A DNA stretch of 64,000 bases from Chloroflexota bacterium (GCA_016223135.1 JACRPQ010000017.1:62001-126000), one strand, 5' to 3'; shown: positions 52,264 to 61,321, counted from the first letter of the stretch. Numbers and translations are program-made. Notes: generated from the sequence alone by a model not told the origin.

Positions 52264-52608
52264 CTATTTTGGGAGGATGAGCGGGAATCTCACCACGTCA
52301 ATGAAGCGCATGACCTCCGCGCCGGTGTTGTGGAACTGATGACTCTCATGCGGCGCAACGTACAGCACCGCCCCTTCTGCAATGGGATGCACCCCATCAT
52401 CCGATTCCACCTCGCCGCTGCCAGCCAGCACAAAAATCTCATGCTCGGTGTCGTGCTGGTGCATGGTGGAGGATTTGCCCGGCTCCAAATCGAGGATGCG
52501 CATGGCAAAGTTGCTTGCGCCCTGCGAGGCGTTGATTGCCCAACGCACGGTCAAGCCATCCACGCCGCTGGGTTCGAGAGGCAGGTCACGATAATCCTTG
52601 ATATACAT
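52264..52608 (-). CDS. Cupin-domain protein
   Basis: 114 residues, single RmlC-type beta barrel. The two metal motifs are HQHDTEHEIFVLAGSGEVES, with His, His and Glu, and LYVAPHESHQFHN with His. Function unknown; in this place it may bind a purine or ureide intermediate or act as an isomerase. It sits between the adenine deaminase and 8-oxoguanine deaminase genes with short gaps on both sides. Confidence 0.88.
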   Translation of the reverse strand: MYIKDYRDLPLEPSGVDGLTVRWAINASQGASNFAMRILDLEPGKSSTMHQHDTEHEIFVLAGSGEVESDDGVHPIAEGAVLYVAPHESHQFHNTGAEVMRFIDVVRFPLILPK

Positions 52609-52655
52609 TGGGCTTCTCCTTTCGTTTGAATCAAAGCGGTTCGCAGACTGACAGA

Positions 52656-54038
52656 CTAACCTTCCAACAGCCGTTTCGCAGACCGGTTGTGCTTCTCGAT
52701 CAGGCTTCTCTCATCTACAGTCACAACGCGTCCTTCCTTGACGATAAACCTGCCGCCCACCACCGTATAATCCACGCGGACGGGTTGACCGAACACGATG
52801 GCGGCGGCGGGGTCGTGCATGCCGCTGAATTCGATGCGGTTCAGGTTCACGGCGAAGAAGTCGGCGCATTTGCCGGGTTCGAGCGAGCCGATGTCGGTGC
52901 GCCCCAGAACCGCTGCGCCGCCGCGCGTGCCAAGATATAGCGCCTCGCGTGCGGTCATCAGTTTTCGGTTTGGATCGTTCGAGAGGGAATAGCCTGTTAA
53001 TCCCTCCTTCACTCGCGAGACCAGCATCGCATTGCGAACCTCCGCCAGCAGATGCGAGCCGTCGTTGGAGGCGGAGCCATCCACGCCCAAACCGACATTC
53101 ACGCCCGCCTTGCGATATTCCTTGACCGGCGCAATGCCCGATGCCAGCCGCATGTTCGAGGTGGGACAGTGCGCCACGCCGCAGTTGTGTTTGGCGAAGA
53201 CTTGAATCTCCTCATCGTTGACCCAGACTGCATGAGCAAACCACACGTCGCCGCCCACCCAATCCACTTCCTGCATGTAAGCGACGGGGCGGTGACCGAA
53301 TTTTTGCAAACAAAATTGTTCTTCATCTTCGGTCTCGGCGAGGTGGGTGTGAAGATGCACGCCATATTCGCGCGCCAGGCTGGCGGATTGTTTCATCAGT
53401 TCGCCCGTCACGCTGAAGGGGGAACACGGCGCAAGGACGATTTGCACCATCGAACCGGGCTTCGGATCGTGATAACGCTGGATGAGCCGCTGGGAATCTT
53501 TGAGGATGTTCTCTTCCGTGTCCACCACGCTGTCGGGGGGCAGTCCGCCTTTCGATTCGCCCAGCGACATCGAGCCGCGCGAGGCGTGGAGGCGGAGTCC
53601 CACTTCGGAGGCGGCGGCAATCTCATCGTCCAGTGTTGAACCGTTGGGGAAAAGATAGAGGTGGTCGGAGGCAGCGGTACATCCCGAAAGGGCAAGTTCG
53701 GTCAGAGCAGTCTGGGTCGAGATGAAGATGTCTTCCGGCTGGAGGCGCGCCCAGATGGGGTAGAGGGTCTTGAGCCAGTTGAAGAGATTGGCGTCCTGTG
53801 CGGCGGGGACGGCACGGGTGAGGGTTTGGTAGAAGTGATGATGGGTGTTAATCAACCCGGGTGCAAGGACATGCCCGCTGAGGTCAAGAACTTCGTCGGC
53901 ATCTTTGTAGGGCAAGTCTGAGACTTGTCCTACCTGTTCGATGAAGCCGTCGCGGATAAAAAGACCACCATCCGAAAATTCGGTTTGGCGGTCGTCCATG
54001 GTGAGGATGTGGGCGTGTTTGATGAGTAAAGTCGCCAT
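52656..54038 (-). CDS. Amidohydrolase, SsnA/8-oxoguanine deaminase-like
   Basis: 460 residues from ATG 54038. Metal-dependent amidohydrolase: LAPGLINTHHHFYQTLTRAV (HxH), HTHLAETEDEEQF, WFAHAVWVNDEEI, GVDGSASNDGSHLL with the catalytic Asp. NTHHHFYQTLTR matches the 8-oxoguanine deaminase group (8-oxoguanine to urate), close to E. coli SsnA of the same cluster type. An exact substrate needs assay. No ribosome site is visible, so an alternative start is possible. Confidence 0.85.
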   Translation of the reverse strand: MATLLIKHAHILTMDDRQTEFSDGGLFIRDGFIEQVGQVSDLPYKDADEVLDLSGHVLAPGLINTHHHFYQTLTRAVPAAQDANLFNWLKTLYPIWARLQPEDIFISTQTALTELALSGCTAASDHLYLFPNGSTLDDEIAAASEVGLRLHASRGSMSLGESKGGLPPDSVVDTEENILKDSQRLIQRYHDPKPGSMVQIVLAPCSPFSVTGELMKQSASLAREYGVHLHTHLAETEDEEQFCLQKFGHRPVAYMQEVDWVGGDVWFAHAVWVNDEEIQVFAKHNCGVAHCPTSNMRLASGIAPVKEYRKAGVNVGLGVDGSASNDGSHLLAEVRNAMLVSRVKEGLTGYSLSNDPNRKLMTAREALYLGTRGGAAVLGRTDIGSLEPGKCADFFAVNLNRIEFSGMHDPAAAIVFGQPVRVDYTVVGGRFIVKEGRVVTVDERSLIEKHNRSAKRLLEG

Positions 54039-54211
54039 GAGGTTAAATGAGGGGAATTTAGATAATCTGACTAGACTGCATTTGTCTGACAAATTTAGTG
54101 TAGCAGAAGAAAAGGAGGATGTCAAATCTTTGCGCCTTGCATTTGGCGGGTAACACAGTTTTGCGCTGTGTACAGCCTATTCCGAAGCGGAAAAGAAAAT
54201 CGAAGCGGTGA

Positions 54212-54229
54212 TATAATCGTTATACGATT
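54212..54229 (+). promoter_or_regulatory. Toxin-antitoxin promoter and operator
   Basis: TATAAT (54212-54217) overlaps the perfect inverted repeat AATCGT-TAT-ACGATT (54215-54229), a good site for autorepression by the antitoxin. Confidence 0.75.
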
Positions 54230-54251
54230 TCTTGTTCGATAGGAGTTCCGT

Positions 54252-54461
54252 ATGGATGCCGTAACTGTTTCCCCAAAATATCAGGTTGTGATCCCCTTGA
54301 AAGTGCGCAAGCAGATGCGCGTCAAGCCCGGACAAAAAATGCACGTCATCGCCTACGACAACATGGTGGTGTTCATCCCCGTCCGCCCGATCAAACAGGC
54401 GCGCGGGACACTGAAGGGCATTGACACGAAAATCGAGCGCGACGAAGAGGATCGCGTATGA
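54252..54461 (+). CDS. AbrB/MazE-type antitoxin
   Basis: 69 residues. AbrB swapped-hairpin DNA-binding domain: MDAVTVSPKYQVVIPLKVRK, MRVKPGQKMHVIAYDN. The acidic tail (KIERDEEDRV) would cover the toxin. Precedes the PIN toxin with a 4-bp overlap. AGGAG lies 8 nt before the ATG. Confidence 0.92.
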   Translation: MDAVTVSPKYQVVIPLKVRKQMRVKPGQKMHVIAYDNMVVFIPVRPIKQARGTLKGIDTKIERDEEDRV

Positions 54462-54832
54462 ACGTCGTCGACTCTTCGGGCTGGCTGGAATACTTTGCCG
54501 ATGGCGGTAACGCCGACTTTTTCGCTCCCGCCATCGAAGATACGAAAAGCCTGCTCGTGCCTGTTATCTGCCTTTACGAAGTGTTCAAAAAGATTCTCCA
54601 GCAAAGCGGAATCAACGAAGCGCAAGTCCATGTCAGCGATATGAAACAGGGGAAGATCATCGAACTTGACGAATCGCTGGCTTTGAGCGCCGCAAAACTC
54701 TCCGCAGACCTGAAACTGCCAATGGCGGACAGTCTCATCCTTGCAACCGCCCGCGCCAATGATGCAGTTCTCTGGACGCAGGATGAACACTTCAAAGATT
54801 TGGATGGCGTGAAATATATCGAAAAAAAGTAG
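54458..54832 (+). CDS. vapC: PIN-domain toxin (VapC family)
   Basis: 124-residue PIN ribonuclease. Conserved acids: Asp4 in VVDSSGWLEYF, Glu in LLVPVICLYEVFKKIL, Asp in MADSLILATARAND, and a final Asp in LWTQDEHFKDL. Blocks translation by cutting RNA when not bound by the antitoxin. Starts in the stop of the antitoxin gene (ATGA). Its stop codon lies 1 bp before an inverted-repeat element. Confidence 0.93.
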   Translation: MNVVDSSGWLEYFADGGNADFFAPAIEDTKSLLVPVICLYEVFKKILQQSGINEAQVHVSDMKQGKIIELDESLALSAAKLSADLKLPMADSLILATARANDAVLWTQDEHFKDLDGVKYIEKK

Positions 54833-54833
54833 A

Positions 54834-55026
54834 GAGGATTCGGTAATTTGTCCATAAACATCAAAAATATGCGTAGGATGCGCTCTCTAGCGCAAACATG
54901 GCGTTACACCTGCCCTGCACCTGTCCCTGACGGGAAGGTGTCAGGGAGCGGGCGGTGCCAGGGGAAAACGCCAATTACACGTCAATCGAGAGGCGCTGGA
55001 CGTACTTTATGAATTACCGAATCCTC
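54834..55026. mobile_element. Inverted-repeat element (193 bp, 15-bp perfect TIRs)
   Basis: GAGGATTCGGTAATT (54834-54848) and its complement (55012-55026). Inside are the hairpin TCCCTGAC/GTCAGGGA and no ORF. No target duplication is obvious. It fills the gap between the toxin and lipase genes. Confidence 0.75.
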
Positions 55027-55060
55027 ATATTGGGAGAATGGCAGGGATGAGGATGTATGC

Positions 55061-55897
55061 CTAGAGATGGCGGTTCAGCCACTCGATCATCGTCTGGAAC
55101 ACGTCCGCCTGCTGGGGTTCGTTGTGGATTTCGTGATACAGCCCCTCCCAGATTTTCAGGGTGACATCCTTGTTGGTTTCGCCTGCCAGTTTGGCAAAGT
55201 CTTCACTGCCGCTGGGATAGGTGATGCGGTCTGCGCCGCCGTGCATGATGAGAAGCGGCGGGCGGAAATCTCTGGCGCGTGCAAAGCAAAATTCGATGGC
55301 ATCCAGCCCGGCTTTGCCCAAGCCCAGGCTGACTTTGTCGTGGACGAGCGGGTCGTTGACGTATGCCTGCACCACCGCCGCGTCATGGGAAAGCCCGTTT
55401 ACTTCCAGTTCGCTCTTCAGGGACAGGGTGGGAATGAGCGAACCAAGCGCCTTGACCAGCATGATTTTGGCTTTTTGTTCCTGCAAGGCAGAGCGCAAGC
55501 CGGCGCCCGTCACGATGACGCCCTGCAAGCCTTCGGGATGCCGGAGGGCATAGGTGAGGGTAAGCAGCCCTCCCAAGCTGTGACCGTAGAGGAATAACGG
55601 CAGGCGGGGGTGACTCTGCCGCTGAAAGTGGACGAAGTTGTGAATATCGTTGAGGACAGTTTCGAGCGAGGGGAAATGTCCGCGCGGACCGCCGCTTTGC
55701 CCGTGACCGCGCAGGTCGAAGCCGACGAGGGCATAGCCGGCGTCGTTGAGCGCTTTGCCCACATGGGCATAACGCCCGGTATGTTCGCCCAGCCCGTGCA
55801 CAAGACAGACGATGGCTTTGGGAGTCCCTTGTGGTTCCCAGCCCTGCATGTAGAAGGTGATGTCATCGTTCATTTCGGAGGTGGATGAGGATGTCAT
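55061..55897 (-). CDS. Alpha/beta hydrolase, monoacylglycerol-lipase-like
   Basis: 278 residues. Hydrolase_4 fold: CLVHGLGEHTGRYAHVGKAL (oxyanion region), GFDLRGHGQSGG, nucleophile Ser in LYGHSLGGLLTL, Asp in MHGGADRITYPSG and His in GLYHEIHNEP. Likely cleaves monoacylglycerols or short esters. Last gene of a minus-strand run from the V4R pair; short gap of 42 bp. Confidence 0.92.
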   Translation of the reverse strand: MTSSSTSEMNDDITFYMQGWEPQGTPKAIVCLVHGLGEHTGRYAHVGKALNDAGYALVGFDLRGHGQSGGPRGHFPSLETVLNDIHNFVHFQRQSHPRLPLFLYGHSLGGLLTLTYALRHPEGLQGVIVTGAGLRSALQEQKAKIMLVKALGSLIPTLSLKSELEVNGLSHDAAVVQAYVNDPLVHDKVSLGLGKAGLDAIEFCFARARDFRPPLLIMHGGADRITYPSGSEDFAKLAGETNKDVTLKIWEGLYHEIHNEPQQADVFQTMIEWLNRHL

Positions 55898-55939
55898 GGA
55901 TGTTCTCGCTTTGTAACGACGGGCGCAGGAGACCGCCTC

Positions 55940-56548
55940 CTACACTTTCCCGCCGGTGATGGTGAATTCGCAGGTCGGCTCGCCTGTGGCTTTACAGGAG
56001 GTTTCTTCCACGTCGAAGGTGTGACCGGTTGCCCAGCGCAGACTTTCGCGGATGAGTCCCTGGGTGACGTAGCAAATCGGCGCGGAGGCGGATTGACCGT
56101 CAGCGGAGGGAGAGGCATGGTCGGCGAGGAGCAGGTCGAGGTCGAGGGTGTGAAGCGTCATGTCGCCGGGCGCCGCGCTGATGAGTTTGGCGAGCAGATC
56201 GAGGGTCGGTTTGCGGCGCGCGGCAAGGGGAAGTCGTTTGATGATAGCGGCATGCATCCTGCCGTTGAGGGAGGCGTCTTCCAGTAAACGCAGCCACAGG
56301 CTTTCGCCCACGCGAATGAGCGCGCCGCGTGCGCCGCGTCCGTAATAGGTGCGCAGCGCGGATTGCAAAGAGGCATAGATGCGGGCGGCTTCGTGCGGAT
56401 CGCTTTTGATAAAGGTTTGCGGCAGCGCCCATTCGAGGGGCAATTTGGAAATGGACAGCATGGCATTGAACGACTCGCTGCCCAGTTCTTTGGCAACCGT
56501 CGCGACAAAGCAACGCAAGACCCGCGCAGGCAATTGGGGAAGGCTCAC
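55940..56548 (-). CDS. V4R-domain protein
   Basis: 202 residues. The C-terminal V4R (4-vinyl reductase) domain ends in SLRWATGHTFDVEETSCKAT then GEPTCEFTI, with the paired cysteines of the family. The N-terminal 100 residues are helical. V4R domains bind small hydrophobic molecules and appear in bacteriochlorophyll enzymes and regulators; no function can be assigned. Overlaps its paralogue by 4 bp (ATGA). Confidence 0.82.
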   Translation of the reverse strand: MSLPQLPARVLRCFVATVAKELGSESFNAMLSISKLPLEWALPQTFIKSDPHEAARIYASLQSALRTYYGRGARGALIRVGESLWLRLLEDASLNGRMHAAIIKRLPLAARRKPTLDLLAKLISAAPGDMTLHTLDLDLLLADHASPSADGQSASAPICYVTQGLIRESLRWATGHTFDVEETSCKATGEPTCEFTITGGKV

Positions 56549-57165
56549 TCGCGCACCTCGCCCACCTCGAAGCGGCAGAACTCATCGCCTTTGGCAGTGC
56601 AGTGCGTTTCGACGATTTCGTATTCTTTGCCGGTTGCCCACTGCACCGCTTCGGCGATGGAGCCGATGTAGAGGTAACAAATGGGATGATCGCTGTGACG
56701 CCCGTGACAGATGGCGCAGGTGGCGTCCACATAGGCGAGGCGGCTGCCGCCCTCATCCACCCAGGCGTTGACCTGCGGGTTGCTCTTTTTGAGGGCATCT
56801 GCCATGCTGTTCAAGATGAATTTGATGCGCTGGCGTTCGGGGAGGAGTTTCAAGGCGACGCCGGCAACGCCCAATAATGCGGCTTGTTCGCGCACGGCAT
56901 ACTGAAAGGAAGCCTTGCCGATGCGGCGTAGCATGCCTCGTCCGCCGCGCCCGTAGAAATCCTCGATGGCTTGATTCAACTGGGCATATTGCGAGGTCTT
57001 GATGGCGGGTTCCAGGTTGTTGGGCGGGAAGTTGTTCACGAACCTTTCCAGTCCGCACGATTTGAGCACGGCGTTCAAGCCGTTATCTCCCATCACTTCC
57101 TGCATCGAGACCAGCGCCTGGCGCACCAGCGAATTGATGATGACGGCATCGTCTCTGGTTGTCAT
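56545..57165 (-). CDS. V4R-domain protein (paralogue)
   Basis: 206 residues, same layout as the gene at 55940: helical N-terminus (LVRQALVSMQEVMGDNGLNA), then VDATCAICHGRHSDHPICYL and AVQWATGKEYEIVETHCTAK, GDEFCRFEV. It has extra cysteines near CAICHGR that could bind a metal. The two paralogues probably act together. AGGAGG lies upstream of the ATG. Confidence 0.82.
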   Translation of the reverse strand: MTTRDDAVIINSLVRQALVSMQEVMGDNGLNAVLKSCGLERFVNNFPPNNLEPAIKTSQYAQLNQAIEDFYGRGGRGMLRRIGKASFQYAVREQAALLGVAGVALKLLPERQRIKFILNSMADALKKSNPQVNAWVDEGGSRLAYVDATCAICHGRHSDHPICYLYIGSIAEAVQWATGKEYEIVETHCTAKGDEFCRFEVGEVRE

Positions 57166-57219
57166 ACCTGCCTCCTTTGATTGGCTGGAAACATACGCGG
57201 CAAGCCACTTTCTGCCGGG

Positions 57220-58071
57220 CTAGATGCCCTGCACACGAAAAGTATACACGGGATACGCTTCACCCGTGCGCTGAAAGCCCATCCGTTGGTATAGCGCCAG
57301 CGACGTTCGATTGTCGCTTTGGGTGTTGACCGTCAGTTTGAGATACCCATTTTGCACGAGCCGCCCAAACAGGTCGCCCAGCAGCGCCCTGCCCACGCCA
57401 CGTCCTTGCATAACGGGATGCACCGCCAGGCGCGCCAGATGCGCCCGCGTTCCCGTGCCGGTTGTGATTTGATAGCCGACCACCCCATCACGACTCTCCG
57501 CCACCCTTGCAAAGAGGGACTGCGCCAGCGCGCGGCGCAGCGTCTCCTGCGAATTGTGCCATAGCGGATCGAACGCTGCGCCGTCCACCGCAGTGACGGC
57601 GGGCAGGTCCGCCTCGGTCATTGTGCGGATGCGGACGCCCGCCGCTTCGCTCCCCGCCCAGGGCTGATACGTCCACTCGAGCATCACAATACTCTGACGG
57701 CTCTCAAATTCGTGCCACTCCAGCACCCTTTGAAACCACGTGTGCTGGACAATGGCGGCGACGGTGGCTCCGCCGGCGAGGGCAATGTCCCTGCGTGCGG
57801 CAGACCACAACACCGCCCAGGCATTCTCCGCCGACCAATATCCCGTATGAACAAACAACCGCACCCAGGCAATCCCTTTGGTTTCCTCGGGGCATGCCAG
57901 TGCGGCTGTGAGTTGCGAGCCTTCCTCGATCGTCCAGAAGAACCGGTCGCCCAGCCATTCGAGGGGCGAACGCCAGTCCAAGTGGCGGTGGGAACGGGTC
58001 TCGAAGAAGATGAGGTTCGACAGGCGCTGATGATCGCTGGGTTCTGCTATACGAGCGTGTGTGGTAATCAC
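57220..58071 (-). CDS. GNAT-family N-acetyltransferase
   Basis: 283 residues with two GNAT-like halves; the C-terminal one carries the acetyl-CoA motif LAVHPVMQGRGVGRALLGDL (about 215-234) and NTQSDNRTSLALYQRMGFQR. The N-terminal half is degenerate. It starts with GTG sharing one base with the TAG of the TPR gene. Substrate unknown. Confidence 0.88.
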   Translation of the reverse strand: MITTHARIAEPSDHQRLSNLIFFETRSHRHLDWRSPLEWLGDRFFWTIEEGSQLTAALACPEETKGIAWVRLFVHTGYWSAENAWAVLWSAARRDIALAGGATVAAIVQHTWFQRVLEWHEFESRQSIVMLEWTYQPWAGSEAAGVRIRTMTEADLPAVTAVDGAAFDPLWHNSQETLRRALAQSLFARVAESRDGVVGYQITTGTGTRAHLARLAVHPVMQGRGVGRALLGDLFGRLVQNGYLKLTVNTQSDNRTSLALYQRMGFQRTGEAYPVYTFRVQGI

Positions 58072-58601
58072 TACTTGATAAATCCAATGCGTCTAAAAAA
58101 CTTCAAAATCCGCTGGGTGAGATTGGGCTTTTCGACGAGGCGCAGCGAGTCGTACACGTCCATTTGGGCGGCGGTGATGCGTCCGCGTTTGAGATTGAGG
58201 TTGGCGGCGGCTTTGCGGACGATGGAGTGCATATCGCCTTCGCCCGCCTGTTCGAGCAGTTGAGCGGCGCGTTCATATTCTGCCAGAGCCTCGTCCACCT
58301 TTTTGAGCGCTTCCAAAGCGGCGGCGCGGTTGCTCACCGCAATGCCCTGCCGTTTCAAATCGCCCGCTTTTTGGAAAATGCTTTCCGTTCCGTCGGTGGC
58401 TTCGAGCGCTTCTTGTGCTTTGCCCGCCTGTAAAAGCGCCACGCTCTGATTGTTCTTCATCTCTGCCGCGTTCAATTCATCCTGCACGCTGGCATACACC
58501 TGTGCGGCTTGGGCAAAGAGGCGCGCTGCCGTATCGTAATTTCCCTTGCCATATTCCTCTTTACCTTGTTCAGCCAATTGAAGGGGAGAAGCGCTTTCCA
58601 T
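58071..58601 (-). CDS. TPR-repeat protein
   Basis: 176 residues from ATG 58601. Three to four helical TPR units: LAEQGKEEYGKGNYDTAARL, NNQSVALLQAGKAQEALEAT, NRAAALEALKKVDEALAEYE. Ends with a basic tail (ILKFFRRIGFIK). A scaffold for protein contacts; lies between the regulator and GNAT genes with 8-bp and 1-bp junctions, so it is probably in one operon. Confidence 0.85.
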   Translation of the reverse strand: MESASPLQLAEQGKEEYGKGNYDTAARLFAQAAQVYASVQDELNAAEMKNNQSVALLQAGKAQEALEATDGTESIFQKAGDLKRQGIAVSNRAAALEALKKVDEALAEYERAAQLLEQAGEGDMHSIVRKAAANLNLKRGRITAAQMDVYDSLRLVEKPNLTQRILKFFRRIGFIK

Positions 58602-58609
58602 GTCCGCAC

Positions 58610-59287
58610 CTATAGCGTAATATCCAGGAGGTCTTCCGCCACCGAGCGCAGTTTTTCCTTGGACATGCCGCTCAATTTCTTCGCCAGTTCCAAATAAGGT
58701 CGATTGACCGGAAGCGCCACAAACTGACGCAGTTCTTCCGGCAGTTCGAGGAAATTTTGGATGGCTTCTTCGTTGATCAGCCACTGCCCGATGGGTCCGC
58801 TGCGGTCAAAGAAGGATTCGATGCGCCCGCCGAGGGTGGAGACGAGCGCCTCCAGTTCCGGCAATGGGATGGGGCGTTCCCCCAGTTCATACGCCTTGAT
58901 GCGCGCGCCGGAGATGCCGGTTTCAAGCGCCAGGCTGCGAATGGAGATGCTGGCATTTGTGCGTTCCTGCCGCAGCAGCGCGCCGATTTTTCGCTGGCGG
59001 ACAGCCATGAGTTTGGGCAGGTCGAGGCTCTCAATGGGCTGAGGCGCATTCGATTTGGTTTGTTTACCCCAAAAGTGGTCCATGGGCAAATCAAGATAGT
59101 AAACGAGCGCTTCCAGCTCGGGCAGAGAGGGGGCTTTGCGTCCCTCCTCGTAGGCGCGGAAGGTTGCGCTCTTGACGCCGACTGCTTTGGCGCATTCGCC
59201 AATGCTGCGGCGGGCAGCAAGGCGGGCATCGCGGATCAAGACACCCAACTTTTTTGCGCGGATGGTAATTTGGGTCTTTTTGTCCAT
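58610..59287 (-). CDS. Regulator with two XRE-type HTH domains
   Basis: 225 residues. HTH 1 at about 14-70 (LGVLIRDARLAARRSIGECA, AVGVKSATFRAYEEGRKAPS) and HTH 2 at about 95-150 (IGALLRQERTNASISIRSLA, ISGARIKAYELGERPIPLPE). A helical C-terminus follows. The repeat of the domain suggests binding to long or paired operators. It lies just after cpaF and could regulate the pilus genes or the genes that follow it. Confidence 0.88.
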   Translation of the reverse strand: MDKKTQITIRAKKLGVLIRDARLAARRSIGECAKAVGVKSATFRAYEEGRKAPSLPELEALVYYLDLPMDHFWGKQTKSNAPQPIESLDLPKLMAVRQRKIGALLRQERTNASISIRSLALETGISGARIKAYELGERPIPLPELEALVSTLGGRIESFFDRSGPIGQWLINEEAIQNFLELPEELRQFVALPVNRPYLELAKKLSGMSKEKLRSVAEDLLDITL

Positions 59288-59325
59288 GGGTCCTCAATGC
59301 CCGATTATAGCAGAGGCAGGCGGTT

Positions 59326-60639
59326 TTACCTTTTTCCTCCAATGCCTCCGGGCGGCATGAAGACGTCGCCGCTGAGTTTGAAGCCAGCCGCCTCCAACCG
59401 CGGAGTGAAGATGGGACGGATGCCGGTGGCTTTCAATTCGCCCAACACTTTGCCGTCGGCGGTGGTGCCGGTTTGTTCGAATTTAAAGATGTCGGTCAGC
59501 ACCACGATTTCACCTTCCATGCCCGCCACCTCGGTGATGGCAGTGACTTTGCGCGCGCCGTCTTTCAGACGCGTCTGCTGGATGATGAGGTCAATGGCAG
59601 AGGAGATTTGCTGCCGCACCACTTTGAGGGGCAGGTCCATACCTGCCATCAAGACCATGGTTTCCATACGGGAGATGGCGTCGCGCGGGGAGTTGGCGTG
59701 CAAGGTGGTAAGCGAGCCGTCATGACCGGTGTTCATGGCTTGGAGCATGTCCAGCGTCTCGCCGCCGCGGCACTCACCCACCACGATGCGGTCGGGGCGC
59801 ATGCGCAGGGCGTTGCGGACGAGGTCGCGGATGGTGACCGCGCCTTTGCCGTCTATGTTTGGCGCTTTTGTTTCCAGGCGGAGGACATGTTCCTGCTGAA
59901 GCTGCAGTTCCGCCGCGTCTTCGATGGTGATGATGCGTTCGTTTTCAGGGATGAAACTGGAGAGGACGTTGAGAAGCGTCGTTTTGCCTGAGCCGGTGCC
60001 GCCCGAAACGACGATGTTGAGGTGGGCATGCACACAAGCACGCAGGAACTCCGCCATGTTTTTGGTGAGCGAGCCGAATTCAATCAACTTTTCGATGGAG
60101 AGTTTATCCTTTTTGAATTTGCGGATGGTGATGCAGGGACCGTCAATGGCGACGGGACGGATCACAGCGTTGACGCGGGAACCGTCGGGCAGACGCGCGT
60201 CCACGGTGGGACTGTCGGCGTCCACGCGGCGACCGAGGGGCAGGATGATGCGGTCAATGATGCGCATGACATGGTCGTCATCGTCGAAGGTGACGCCGCT
60301 CTTCGTCAACTTGCCGTTCTTTTCGATAAAGACCTTCTTGGGTCCGTTGACCATGATTTCGCTGACTTCGGGGTCATCGAGCAGGGGCTGAATGGGACCA
60401 AAGCCGGTGAACTCGTCCACGATTTCGTGGAAGAGATGCTTGCGCATGTCTTCGGGCAGGTTGACGCGGGTCTGGGCGTAGATTTCGGTCAACCGCTGGC
60501 GCACCAGTTCGGCACGGTCACCCAGCTGCAGAGGCTCGCCCTCCAGCGAACGGCTGACGCTTTCGACCAGATAGCGTTTGAATTTGAGCAGGTCGGCGGA
60601 TGTGAGGCGGTTTGGGTTGGAAGAGATGGGTGTCGTCAT
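59326..60639 (-). CDS. cpaF: CpaF/TadA-family secretion ATPase
   Basis: 437 residues. Hexameric motor of Flp/Tad pili. N-terminal domain, then [20 protein letters not shown] (Walker A, about 211-230), [12 protein letters not shown] (Asp box), [20 protein letters not shown] (Walker B and His box), [18 protein letters not shown]. Its start overlaps the end of the upstream 96-codon gene by 4 bp. tadB/C and the pilin are not in the window. Confidence 0.95.
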   Translation of the reverse strand: MTTPISSNPNRLTSADLLKFKRYLVESVSRSLEGEPLQLGDRAELVRQRLTEIYAQTRVNLPEDMRKHLFHEIVDEFTGFGPIQPLLDDPEVSEIMVNGPKKVFIEKNGKLTKSGVTFDDDDHVMRIIDRIILPLGRRVDADSPTVDARLPDGSRVNAVIRPVAIDGPCITIRKFKKDKLSIEKLIEFGSLTKNMAEFLRACVHAHLNIVVSGGTGSGKTTLLNVLSSFIPENERIITIEDAAELQLQQEHVLRLETKAPNIDGKGAVTIRDLVRNALRMRPDRIVVGECRGGETLDMLQAMNTGHDGSLTTLHANSPRDAISRMETMVLMAGMDLPLKVVRQQISSAIDLIIQQTRLKDGARKVTAITEVAGMEGEIVVLTDIFKFEQTGTTADGKVLGELKATGIRPIFTPRLEAAGFKLSGDVFMPPGGIGGKR

Positions 60640-60926
60640 TTGCTCATTCCCCCTTGCGTATCAGGCATGACCCAAACGATCTGGTCGCGGCGGACAGCAA
60701 GGAACGGCGCATGGAACAGGGTCTGCCCATCGGGACCCTGCACCTGCACATCGGTAAGCGCCAGAAATTTTTCATCCTGGTCGAGTTCGTCTTTGACACG
60801 CTGGTCGCGGCGCACGTGCATGTGTCCGCGCATGAGATGGGTGGTGGTCTGAAGAGTTACGAAGACAGGTACCTTCGTAACAATGTCGGTAAAGATTTTT
60901 CCCTTTTCGTCGTATTCGATTGTCAT
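60636..60926 (-). CDS. Conserved small protein upstream of cpaF
   Basis: 96 residues. Beta-rich; VFVTLQTTTHLMRGHMHVRR, VKDELDQDEKFLALTDVQVQ and FHAPFLAVRRDQIVWVMP recall the DUF6812 type found near Tad genes in Chloroflexota. No catalytic residues are seen. Coupled to cpaF by an ATGA overlap, so likely part of the pilus machinery or its regulation. Confidence 0.75.
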   Translation of the reverse strand: MTIEYDEKGKIFTDIVTKVPVFVTLQTTTHLMRGHMHVRRDQRVKDELDQDEKFLALTDVQVQGPDGQTLFHAPFLAVRRDQIVWVMPDTQGGMSK

Positions 60927-60950
60927 GGCAACCTCTTGTTATCCTGAGAC

Positions 60951-61101
60951 GTAACTATTCAGGCATCTCTGGAATCGAGACCCTAAAGGTTTTCTGTGCA
61001 ATCCAGCGCGCATTTCAAACAGGATTTCTCTGCAAAAGGTCAGCTCAATTTGCCGGGAAAACCTTTAGGGTCTGCCTTTGCAAGGATGGCTGAATAGTTA
61101 C
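60951..61101. mobile_element. Inverted-repeat element (about 151 bp, 12-bp TIRs)
   Basis: GTAACTATTCAG and CTGAATAGTTAC at the ends. Inside, GACCCTAAAGGTTTT pairs with AAAACCTTTAGGGTC. Flanks CCTGAGAC and TCTGAGAG may be a worn 8-bp duplication. The core CCTAAAGGT is shared with family 2. Confidence 0.78.
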
Positions 61102-61230
61102 TCTGAGAGAATACACCGCACCGTCCGGCAAGGAAGCGGTTCAAACAGAAGCGGTGTTGTTTCCTGGGGGTGTACTGGATAACTGAAGTGTAGCCGAATT
61201 AAGTGGCAAATTGCTTTGCATTTTAATTAA

Positions 61231-61314
61231 CTCACCTTACGCAGTTCCTTCGTAGGGCGACATTTATGTCGCCCGAAAACGCGAGATAAATCTCGCGCTA
61301 CCGCGTAACATCAG
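61231..61314 (+). mobile_element. MITE family 1, copy C (84 bp)
   Basis: CTCACCTTACGC to GCGTAACATCAG with the same inner palindromes as copy B. Flanked on both sides by TAATTAA (61224-61230, 61315-61321). Confidence 0.92.
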
Positions 61315-61321
61315 TAATTAA

